NCBI GenBank assembly: GCA_020426085.1
Contig: JAGQQP010000222.1
Span: 1 to 6,888, forward strand
Length of the DNA stretch: 6,888 nucleotides
Source: Planctomycetaceae bacterium
GTDB lineage: Bacteria > Planctomycetota > Planctomycetia > Planctomycetales > Planctomycetaceae
Direction of reading: 5' to 3'
Within the stretch, counting starts at the first letter, position 1. The number at the start of each line of letters is the position of its first letter. Below, piece after piece: positions 1 through 6,091 of this stretch. Made by a program: the position numbers and the translations under genes. The notes under the pieces are model-generated. The model had not been told where the DNA came from. It did not search any database and worked only from the letters and a program-made list of their open reading frames with translations.

Positions 1-1114
1 CTTCATGATACAGCGTTCCCAGATCGCCTTCTGCATCGGGACGATGATAGAAGTGTGAGATCCGATCGCCGAACAGATAGATGCCGTGCGTGAGTCCGAT
101 CTGGGGAATGTCCTTCTGAAGTCGCTGCAGATACTCTTCACGAGTGCTGTAATAATGCATCACGTGCTGATCGTTTTTATTACGACGCTGAAATGGATTG
201 CGGGCCCCTTCAAACAGTTTCTGCATTTGTTCGGGTGTGTTGAAGAATGCCGCGAAAGTCTGGTGGAAATAGCGGTAAAAGTCTTCCATTTCCGTGGCCA
301 GCTTCACACCCATTTCCAGACTGTGATTAGTTTTGATCAGAAAATGTTCGGTTTTGATTTCCCAGGCATTCCGGAAATCACGGCGGATTTCCGCTTCCTG
401 TGCCGCCGATTTCCAGCGTCCGTTGACATACCGTTCGCCCTGCTCATACCGGGCGATATGTGCCGCGGGCAGCCAGCCGAATCGGGGATGCCATTGCTGT
501 TTGCGGTCGTGCATCTCTTTTTCGAAAGGGGTCGCCCATTCATCGCCGTTTCGCACGTAGCCCAGAATCTGTCGCACGGAGCGATGATCGGGGTTGTGGT
601 ATGCTGTTTCCAGAATCAGATCGTAGGCATAACTGGGGAAGCCGGCATGCAGGACTTTGCGGGAGAAAACAAACAGATCGTTGGCCTGTTTCTCCTGCAG
701 ATTTCTCAGCTTCAATCGCCAACTGCGTTCATCGGCAGGCAGACTGACTGGCAGGTCGGGACGAACTTCACGCGGCAGCGGATTTGCCTGTGGATCGAAT
801 TCCTGCAGCTCCTTAAGGAGTTCAGAGATGGTCTCTACGCCCGCCTGCTGTTGTTCGCTCTGACATTTTCGAGCCAGCTGGATCAGTTCGTCTCGAAAGT
901 TGGTTTGCAGAATCTGATACTGTTTCTGATACGCCTCCAGCGCGCGCGGGTTTTGCGCCTGCACGCGATCTGTCAGCGCCAAATGTAGAACAATCAGGGT
1001 CAGCAGACAAAACCCGCGATACAACCTGGAGTGCCAGGCTGACCACTCAACCGGCGCCTGTTTCGAAGTACCGGGAAGAAGCGTGTAGCGGGAATGTTGC
1101 TGCATGACAGGCAT
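1..1114 (-). CDS. Secreted DUF1570-type (putative metallopeptidase-like) protein, 3' part beyond window
   Basis: An uninterrupted frame of 371 codons starts here and leaves the window at base 1 without a stop, so the C-terminal part is missing. Residues about 30-53 form a signal peptide: Arg residues, a hydrophobic run (FCLLTLIVLHLAL) and a cleavage-like VQA-Q. A charged, Gln-rich probably helical stretch follows (about 55-105). From about residue 250 the pattern WEIKTEHFLIKTNHSLEMG resembles DUF1570 proteins, which I know as secreted planctomycete proteins of unknown function. The last visible residues are GTLYHE, which could be the first half of an HExxH zinc motif; the second half lies outside. 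Start: ATG 1114 is given, but an in-frame GTG at 1118-1120 has the better Shine-Dalgarno spacing (AAGGA at 1127-1131, 6 nt from the GTG and 12 nt from the ATG). It follows the LptC-like gene after 125 bp, so it may be co-transcribed or have its own promoter. The reading frame is certain; the family call is from memory of the family pattern. Confidence 0.8.
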   Translation of the reverse strand, partial: MPVMQQHSRYTLLPGTSKQAPVEWSAWHSRLYRGFCLLTLIVLHLALTDRVQAQNPRALEAYQKQYQILQTNFRDELIQLARKCQSEQQQAGVETISELLKELQEFDPQANPLPREVRPDLPVSLPADERSWRLKLRNLQEKQANDLFVFSRKVLHAGFPSYAYDLILETAYHNPDHRSVRQILGYVRNGDEWATPFEKEMHDRKQQWHPRFGWLPAAHIARYEQGERYVNGRWKSAAQEAEIRRDFRNAWEIKTEHFLIKTNHSLEMGVKLATEMEDFYRYFHQTFAAFFNTPEQMQKLFEGARNPFQRRNKNDQHVMHYYSTREEYLQRLQKDIPQIGLTHGIYLFGDRISHFYHRPDAEGDLGTLYHE

Positions 1115-1239
1115 ATTCACTGTTGTTCCTTGTTTGAAGTCCACCAGAGACGAGAGTTGCAGGCAAAGACTCTTATTCGATTGTAGGTGAGATTGTGGGG
1201 GGAAAAAAGAAATAATCTCTGATTTCGAGAGGAATTGAC

Positions 1240-4200
1240 TTAAGGCAGCCCCTGTATTTCGGTTACCCCGTGTAATGTGACTCGATCGTGGGACGGAGAG
1301 AACTCAATCTGTTGTGAAACACTTCTGGTCGGAGTCTGCCCGGAGCGTGAGAATCTGCGGAGTGTTGCTTTGCGGTTTCCAAAAGAACGCAGTGTGTACT
1401 GATCCTTCGACTGATCAAAGCTGATGGTATCTGCGCTGGCACTGAACTCCTGGCTGGTGGGAGTCTGTTTGCTCTTGATCAAAGTATTTCCTTCGACTTC
1501 GGCATTCCCTTTCGCCAGCATCGAAATGAATTTCTTTTTCTGCCCTTCGATATCATGTTGAATCAGTTTCAGGCTGTTACTCCGCATGGAACCCGCACCG
1601 GGGGGCATTCTGTCTGGGTCGATCGTATCCAGGGGGCGTTTCACTCCCCCGTAGGTGATCTGCACGCGATCGTCAAACGTGGTGCTCCGTTGTGAAACAT
1701 TACCGGCCATTTTTCCGTTGAAGTCGATGCGGGTATAATTCCAGCTGTCGCTTTCAGTTTTTTGAGGCAGGTTTGCCTGGGAGACTTTGGACTGCGAAGA
1801 GGTCTTCTCCGGATTTTCCCGTCGCCACAATACCAGCCAGCCGGGACCACGCGCCTCGGCATTACCGGTTTTCTGGTCCACGTTCATCTGCCAGAAACTG
1901 GCGCGGCGAATACCGACCAGCCGATTATCCAGGTATTCATTACTTTCCACTTCGACGCCGTCCCGGCAGGTAATGAAATGCACGTCCGGCTTCTGTTCGG
2001 ATGAATTTTTTTCTGTAAAGGAGACCCGGTCAGAGAGGATGACTTCCATTTCCTGGCAACGCAATCGATTGTCACCCAGATTGGTTCTGACTTTTCCGAA
2101 AAAGTTCGCGGTCAAGCCATCAAAGATCATTTCCTGTTCCCAGTGAATCTCCAACAGGTTGTCCTGGGCGTCTGTGTTTCCTGAAGATGCGAGGCTGGTT
2201 TCTTTCGTGATGCTTTCTGCCCCGGAGAGTAAACCACCGGCCGCTTTTTGTCCTCCACGAACCGGGAGCAACAGCAAGCCTTTCCCCTGGACTTCTGCCC
2301 GGTTTGCCATGCGATACAGATAGATGTGTTCGCCTTCAATCTGAGAACCCTGTGCGTTGATTTTGGCAGGGCTGCCAATAACATGCAGGATCTGATCATT
2401 ACTGCCTTTGTTCTGAATGTGCAGCTGGTTGCCTGTAATATGCAGAGGCTGGTCCTGTTCCTCATTAAACTGGTCGACAGTCACGCTACCTTCGGTCCAG
2501 ACTTCGGTGACTTCCTCTTTGCCGACGTCATTTTTCCTGATGCGAATTTTCATCAACTCCGCAACCACCATGATCGGCTCTGCTGACAGGTCTTTTTTCT
2601 CAGAAGGTCGAGCATTCCCGTTTTTCGCAATTTTAGCGCGACCTGCCGGGGTGTCAGCAGCACGCTGTTGCTGCGCAGGCAGAGTATCTTCCACAGCGAA
2701 GGCGGCGTGTTTCACGGGAGAAACGGTTTGTGGCGCCATGACGCCAATGGGAGCATTGGGGGCAGACTGAGGTTTATTTTCTTCATCGAACCAGACTTCG
2801 AGCCGTTTCGTTTTCCCTCGAAGCTGAGGGCTGTAGATCGCTACGTCCTGTTCAGCGATCATTTTATGCGGGTCGATTTTGTTTTGCACCTTCTGTGAAC
2901 TGTCGCTACCAGACGGATCTGCCGCAGTTTGCATGTTGTGTGACTGTCTGGCTGAAGGAAGTTCTCCCTTGAGCCACAGGCGGATCTTATGTGCGGCGAG
3001 TGCAAATTCTGCATCCGGTTTTCTGACGATGCATTCTTTCTCCAGTTCCACCATTTCCAGTCTGGTTTCCGGGTCAATCGACTTTTTCATATGGTCAACC
3101 CATTGGGCTGCCATCAGCAGTTGCCCGCTACCCGGATCGCGATGCTTGATGAAGCCGGCCCCTTTGCAGAATACGGTTTCCAGTCGCCCGTCCTGATCCT
3201 GGTTGATCGTGATTTCAGGGCACTGCAGTTCTGAAGACTGCTGGAAGATGCGCACGGCCTGCTCATCCTGCAACACGATGGTCTTTGTCACTTCGTTATA
3301 TAACAGACGGGTCATCGTACCGGTAAACTGGTTTTCTTCAGAAATCAGGGTGACATTACTGCCCGTCGCAATGAGTTCTTCAAATGTCAGTTTTCCACTG
3401 GAGTGGCCCGCTGAGGGTGAGACGTCTTTGACGGTGTTGCCCGTTTCATCTTTTCGTACGAATTGCAGTTGCAGGGTATCGCATTGCAGTGTGTCTGCCT
3501 GTTGCGGACTGGTCGGATGATAGACGCGTACATCGTCGTTGAACGTACCCTGGTTCGTCTGCAGATTAAAGGTGAAGCTTCCGGAACTTTTTACCGTTGC
3601 GAACCGGGAAGGGCCGGTCTCAGAGGGCTGGGGATTTTTCTTGATGGCCAGTTTCATGTGCACATCGCGTCGTAAGACAATTTCGCGAATGCCCTCCACG
3701 GCAGGTTTGAGTTCCTTGAGTTTTGTCTTGGCAGGGATCAGTTTCATTTCGATGCCGCGCGCCTGGCCGCGATGATCTTCATAGGCAAACTGGACTTCGT
3801 GGTCGCTCCAGATATTCATCGACGATTCATCGTAGAAGAAATTGCGTCCCCAGATGATCAGTCCGTTGGGGCCTGTAATTTTTACACGACCCTCCAGGGA
3901 ACCGGCTACCATCCGTCCCGGATCGGTGTGTTTGATGCCGAATGGGTATTCAAAGCGAACCAGCGCTTCTTCGCTGACCAGCGCAATGGGGGCTTCGGCA
4001 TCCCCTTTTTTCCGGTCGAACATCAACATGGCGAAAGGCTTCAGACGGGCCGCTTTGTCTTTTTCCTCCTGCTCCCACTGCTCGGTGTAAACAAAGACAT
4101 TTTCATCTTTGAACTGATAGCGCGCATCGGCGGCCCATTCATGTTCGGGCAGAAAGGTTTTGGCTTTCTCATTATTCCCGGAAGCGTAGGCCGGAGAGGT

Positions 4201-4380
4201 AAAAACTTCTTCCGGAAATTCCTGGCGGATGACCTGGTCTTTAATCACCGTCCGCATGGCCTGCGCGTACACCAGGTAAGCGCCGGACAACACTGCTGTT
4301 GTGAACCAGGTCAGCAACAGGTGGTTGGCCATCAGGCGATCGAAAAATCCATTCCTGTCAGCACGAATGGTTCCGGTCAT
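1240..4380 (-). CDS. Giant LptC/LptA (OstA-like) LPS-transport protein, membrane-anchored
   Basis: This 1046-residue protein probably helps carry lipopolysaccharide from the inner membrane across the periplasm. A short cytoplasmic N-terminus (1-18) is followed by one membrane segment (about 19-40, LLLTWFTTAVLSGAYLVYA) and no second one, which is the LptC layout. The rest is beta-rich. A recurring OstA/LptA-like unit is visible at about 268-307, 742-782 and 883-940, with the pattern F-x-F/W, then F-x-D/G-x-V, then L-x-C-x-x-L/M-x-L/V; related stretches lie at 340-470 and 630-705. Two Pro/Ala/Lys/Gln-rich, probably disordered linkers (about 475-505 and 535-605) separate the folded parts. Six Cys occur (300, 387, 405, 450, 775, 805), several at equivalent places in the units. 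E. coli LptC and LptA are each about 190 residues, so this is several times larger. It lies 66 bp behind kdsD. No Shine-Dalgarno sequence precedes ATG 4380; Met17 would be an alternative start but has none either. The Lpt role is inferred from topology, repeat pattern and gene order. Confidence 0.75.
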   Translation of the reverse strand: MTGTIRADRNGFFDRLMANHLLLTWFTTAVLSGAYLVYAQAMRTVIKDQVIRQEFPEEVFTSPAYASGNNEKAKTFLPEHEWAADARYQFKDENVFVYTEQWEQEEKDKAARLKPFAMLMFDRKKGDAEAPIALVSEEALVRFEYPFGIKHTDPGRMVAGSLEGRVKITGPNGLIIWGRNFFYDESSMNIWSDHEVQFAYEDHRGQARGIEMKLIPAKTKLKELKPAVEGIREIVLRRDVHMKLAIKKNPQPSETGPSRFATVKSSGSFTFNLQTNQGTFNDDVRVYHPTSPQQADTLQCDTLQLQFVRKDETGNTVKDVSPSAGHSSGKLTFEELIATGSNVTLISEENQFTGTMTRLLYNEVTKTIVLQDEQAVRIFQQSSELQCPEITINQDQDGRLETVFCKGAGFIKHRDPGSGQLLMAAQWVDHMKKSIDPETRLEMVELEKECIVRKPDAEFALAAHKIRLWLKGELPSARQSHNMQTAADPSGSDSSQKVQNKIDPHKMIAEQDVAIYSPQLRGKTKRLEVWFDEENKPQSAPNAPIGVMAPQTVSPVKHAAFAVEDTLPAQQQRAADTPAGRAKIAKNGNARPSEKKDLSAEPIMVVAELMKIRIRKNDVGKEEVTEVWTEGSVTVDQFNEEQDQPLHITGNQLHIQNKGSNDQILHVIGSPAKINAQGSQIEGEHIYLYRMANRAEVQGKGLLLLPVRGGQKAAGGLLSGAESITKETSLASSGNTDAQDNLLEIHWEQEMIFDGLTANFFGKVRTNLGDNRLRCQEMEVILSDRVSFTEKNSSEQKPDVHFITCRDGVEVESNEYLDNRLVGIRRASFWQMNVDQKTGNAEARGPGWLVLWRRENPEKTSSQSKVSQANLPQKTESDSWNYTRIDFNGKMAGNVSQRSTTFDDRVQITYGGVKRPLDTIDPDRMPPGAGSMRSNSLKLIQHDIEGQKKKFISMLAKGNAEVEGNTLIKSKQTPTSQEFSASADTISFDQSKDQYTLRSFGNRKATLRRFSRSGQTPTRSVSQQIEFSPSHDRVTLHGVTEIQGLP

Positions 4381-4446
4381 ACGAATCGAAAAATGTTTCT
4401 AATAGTGGAAGTGAAATGTCGGTCAGAAATGAAAAGGGAAATCAGA

Positions 4447-5490
4447 TTAACCTGATTGCCGGCTGGTGCTGGAAGATTCCAGTCCGGGTTGCCAGCCAAT
4501 CACGTCTGTAATGTCGATCAGCCCGACCAGATGCTGTTCTCGATCCACGACGGGCAGCTCGCTCAGTTTGCGGGCCTTTAATAAATTGATGGCTTCTTCC
4601 AGCGAAGCATCATCCAGGATGGTGGTGGGTTTTCCGGTCATGACCTGGGAAATCGGTTGGTCCAGTTGTTCCTCCCGGCGCTCTTCCAGCAGTCTGGCCA
4701 GGTCACTGTCTGTGAAAATGCCTGTGATGCGGTTGGCATCGTCCACGATGATCACAGCACCGCTGCGTCGTCCCGGCAGGCTCAGTTTCACAAAGGCATC
4801 GCGGATCGAAGTCGTCTCTCCGGTGACGCGAATTTCCGACCGGGGGCGCATTACTTCATTGATCTTTGTTAAACGTCGTCCCAGGCTGCCGCCCGGATGA
4901 AAGGTTGCGAACTGTAATGGCGAAAAGCCCCGTGCTTTGCTGATGACCAGCGATAACGCATCGCCCATCGCCAGCATGGCTGTGGTGGTGGTCGACGGCG
5001 CGAGCTGATGCGGGCCTGCTTCTTTCAGGTCTCCCAGGCATAAGACGACCTGACAGGCAGCGCCCAGCGTGCTCGTGGTTCGTGCTGTGATTCCGATGAT
5101 GGGCAGGTTCATTTTTTGTATGAGTGGCAGCAGACGTTGGATCTCTTCTGTTTCGCCGCTGTTGGAGAGTGCAAGAATGGTGTCTTCCGCGTGCAGGCAA
5201 CCCAGGTCGCCGTGAATGGCTTCCGCGGGATGCAGAAAATGGGATCGGGTTCCTGTCGAAGAGAGTGTAGCACAGATCTTCTGGCCGATCAGTCCTGCTT
5301 TACCCATGCCGGTTAAGATGACCGCGCCCTTCCGCGACATGATCAGGTCAACCGCGTCGCAGAGTTCCGTGCCGAGTGCACGTCCCATCTGGCGCAAGGC
5401 GTCTGCCTCGCTGAAGATAATTTCACGCGCATCTCTTAATTGATCAAATTGAGAAAACTCGATTACCGACCTTGCAGGTAGGGAACTCAT
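4447..5490 (-). CDS. kdsD: Arabinose-5-phosphate isomerase (KdsD/KpsF/GutQ family)
   Basis: The enzyme interconverts D-ribulose 5-phosphate and D-arabinose 5-phosphate in the cytoplasm, the first committed step towards Kdo of the LPS inner core. The 347-residue product has the full family layout: a SIS domain (about 40-175) with TGMGKAG, HPAEAIHGDLG, SNSGETEEI and LAPSTTTTAMLAMGDAL, the FHPGGSLGRRL motif, then two CBS domains (about 212-272 and 279-335) that may sense nucleotides or pathway metabolites. Counting from ATG 5490, K64, E116, E157 and H198 fall at the spacing of the E. coli KdsD active-site residues K59, E111, E152 and H193 without any gap, so the enzyme should be active. Start: GTG 5493 and ATG 5490 are adjacent and in frame. 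ATG is preferred because AAAGGA lies 8 nt upstream of it. A strong promoter candidate lies about 50 bp upstream. The next gene is the LptC/LptA-like gene, matching the LPS theme. GutQ or KpsF paralogues have the same architecture; the neighbour favours KdsD. Confidence 0.93.
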   Translation of the reverse strand: MSSLPARSVIEFSQFDQLRDAREIIFSEADALRQMGRALGTELCDAVDLIMSRKGAVILTGMGKAGLIGQKICATLSSTGTRSHFLHPAEAIHGDLGCLHAEDTILALSNSGETEEIQRLLPLIQKMNLPIIGITARTTSTLGAACQVVLCLGDLKEAGPHQLAPSTTTTAMLAMGDALSLVISKARGFSPLQFATFHPGGSLGRRLTKINEVMRPRSEIRVTGETTSIRDAFVKLSLPGRRSGAVIIVDDANRITGIFTDSDLARLLEERREEQLDQPISQVMTGKPTTILDDASLEEAINLLKARKLSELPVVDREQHLVGLIDITDVIGWQPGLESSSTSRQSG

Positions 5491-5498
5491 CACGCCAT

Positions 5499-5504
5499 TC
5501 CTTT
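5499..5504 (-). promoter_or_regulatory. Ribosome binding site of kdsD
   Basis: AAAGGA on the minus strand, 8 nt before ATG 5490 and 5 nt before GTG 5493. The spacing favours the ATG. This is the clearest Shine-Dalgarno sequence in the window. Confidence 0.7.
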
Positions 5505-5531
5505 ATCGCATCCTTGCGGGCATGTTCAGGG

Positions 5532-5556
5532 TGCGGGAGTATAAAGAGATCCCGCA
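5532..5556. repeat. 7-bp inverted repeat enclosing the kdsD -10 box (operator candidate)
   Basis: TGCGGGA (5532-5538) and TCCCGCA (5550-5556) are perfect inverted copies with 11 bp between them. The -10 box TATACT lies at one arm and in the spacer, so a dimeric protein bound here would block RNA polymerase. A further TGCGGG occurs at 5515-5520, 17 bp before the first arm. No regulator is encoded in the window, so the operator role is inferred from position only. Confidence 0.4.
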
Positions 5557-5566
5557 GGCAGGTCAA
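5538..5566 (-). promoter_or_regulatory. Sigma70-type promoter of kdsD
   Basis: On the minus strand TTGACC (5566-5561) is followed after exactly 17 bp by TATACT (5543-5538). Each box matches the sigma70 consensus at 5 of 6 positions. Transcription would start near 5531, giving a leader of about 40 nt before ATG 5490. The short gap between kdsD and the LptC-like gene suggests that this promoter serves both. Confidence 0.7.
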
Positions 5567-5739
5567 TGCGAATCTGGCATCTGTCTATGGTTGTAAGGTG
5601 TTATTGTTAAAAGCCTTACGGTGTTTCGTATGTTGGGGCTTACTTGCAAATCCATCAGAGAATCAGCTCGGAAGAGTGAGGAAGCAGGGGATTGTCCAAG
5701 AATGGAACCGAGGGCACTCGTATTTTCAGCATAAGAATC

Positions 5740-5775
5740 TACAATAGAAGGACCGGCGGTAAAGGGCCGCTGGTC
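5740..5775 (+). promoter_or_regulatory. TACAAT -10-like box followed by a 9-bp hairpin
   Basis: TACAAT at 5740-5745 matches the -10 consensus at 5 of 6 positions, but no convincing -35 box lies 15-19 bp upstream. Immediately downstream GACCGGCGG (5751-5759) and CCGCTGGTC (5767-5775) can form a 9-pair stem with one G-U pair and a 7-nt loop. A start at the usual distance would put this hairpin at the very 5' end of a transcript running towards obg. No U-tract follows, so it is not an intrinsic terminator. Promoter activity is uncertain. Confidence 0.3.
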
Positions 5776-6012
5776 GTCTCATCTGGACTCATTGCAATTT
5801 TCGATAGAAAACTGCAGGAAATTTTTCGAACCGCCGTCAAGTACGTGCCTTAGACTGTGTCCAGTTTTTCTGTAGCGTCTTCAGGATCCCCTGGGCCGAG
5901 TCTGAAAGATTCAGAGACACTATGGTGTTCAATGTTCTGAATTTCATAACATCCTGATAGCAAACGGGATGCAGATGCTGCTGCCGGTCAGTGTCATGGT
6001 TGAAACAGAGAC

Positions 6013-6048
6013 GTTCCTGTATCTGGTAGATTTATTCTCTACAGGAAC
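6013..6048 (+). repeat. 9-bp inverted repeat in the obg leader
   Basis: GTTCCTGTA (6013-6021) and TACAGGAAC (6040-6048) are perfect inverted copies with an 18-nt loop, ending 43 bp before the obg start codon. Two alternative stems overlap it: GTAGA/TCTAC (6026-6030 with 6038-6042) and CTGGT/ACCAG (6023-6027 with 6047-6051). It could be a protein-binding site or an RNA switch; nothing in the sequence decides between these. Confidence 0.4.
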
Positions 6049-6091
6049 CAGGTCGTAAACTTAGCAGAGTAGAAACAGTAGTCGGAATATC

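Larger units (their letters stand above)
5491..6091. other. Divergent intergenic region between kdsD and obg, no gene seen
   Basis: About 600 bp separate the divergent starts of kdsD and obg. The left 80 bp hold the kdsD ribosome site, promoter and inverted repeat. The remainder has only short frames without ribosome sites or recognisable products, for example 35 codons at 5630-5734. It contains hairpin-forming sequences at 5751-5775, 5901-5915 (TCTGAA-AGA-TTCAGA) and 6013-6048. No tRNA-like or known RNA fold was recognised. The length suggests a long obg leader, a small RNA, or simply degraded sequence. Confidence 0.6.

Noticed and set aside
86..988. 300-codon open frame on the plus strand
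   Set aside because: It lies wholly opposite the DUF1570-type gene, whose minus-strand product has a signal peptide and family-like pattern. The plus-strand product shows no domain and no ribosome site.
1180..1185. TACAAT -10-like box (minus strand) before the DUF1570-type gene
   Set aside because: The distance to the start is plausible, but the region 17 bp upstream is only a T-run with no real -35 box.
1203..1230. Possible intrinsic terminator after the LptC/LptA-like gene
   Set aside because: On the minus strand TCTC-N7-GAGA is followed by TTATTTCTTTTTT, but a 4-bp stem is too weak to call.
3772..4455. 227-codon open frame on the plus strand
   Set aside because: It is antisense to the N-terminal part of the LptC/LptA-like gene and its product shows no recognisable family; its Phe/Gly-rich text is the mirror of the coding strand.
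5489..5498. Two-codon frame ATG-GCG-TGA overlapping the kdsD start
   Set aside because: Its ATG follows directly on the GGA of the ribosome site, leaving no spacing for initiation; it is most likely accidental.
5630..5734. 35-codon frame in the intergenic region
   Set aside because: No Shine-Dalgarno sequence and no recognisable product; a frame of this length is expected by chance.
5472..5747. 91-codon plus-strand frame across the kdsD start
   Set aside because: It overlaps the kdsD start and promoter, lacks a ribosome site and gives a low-complexity product without a domain.
5815..5840. GGTTCGAAA on the minus strand, resembling a tRNA T-loop
   Set aside because: The flanking bases do not form a T-stem, and no acceptor or anticodon arm fits around it.
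5854..5870. ACTG-N4-CAGT followed by TTTT, terminator-like
   Set aside because: A 4-bp AT/GC-mixed stem is common by chance, and no gene ends just upstream on the plus strand.
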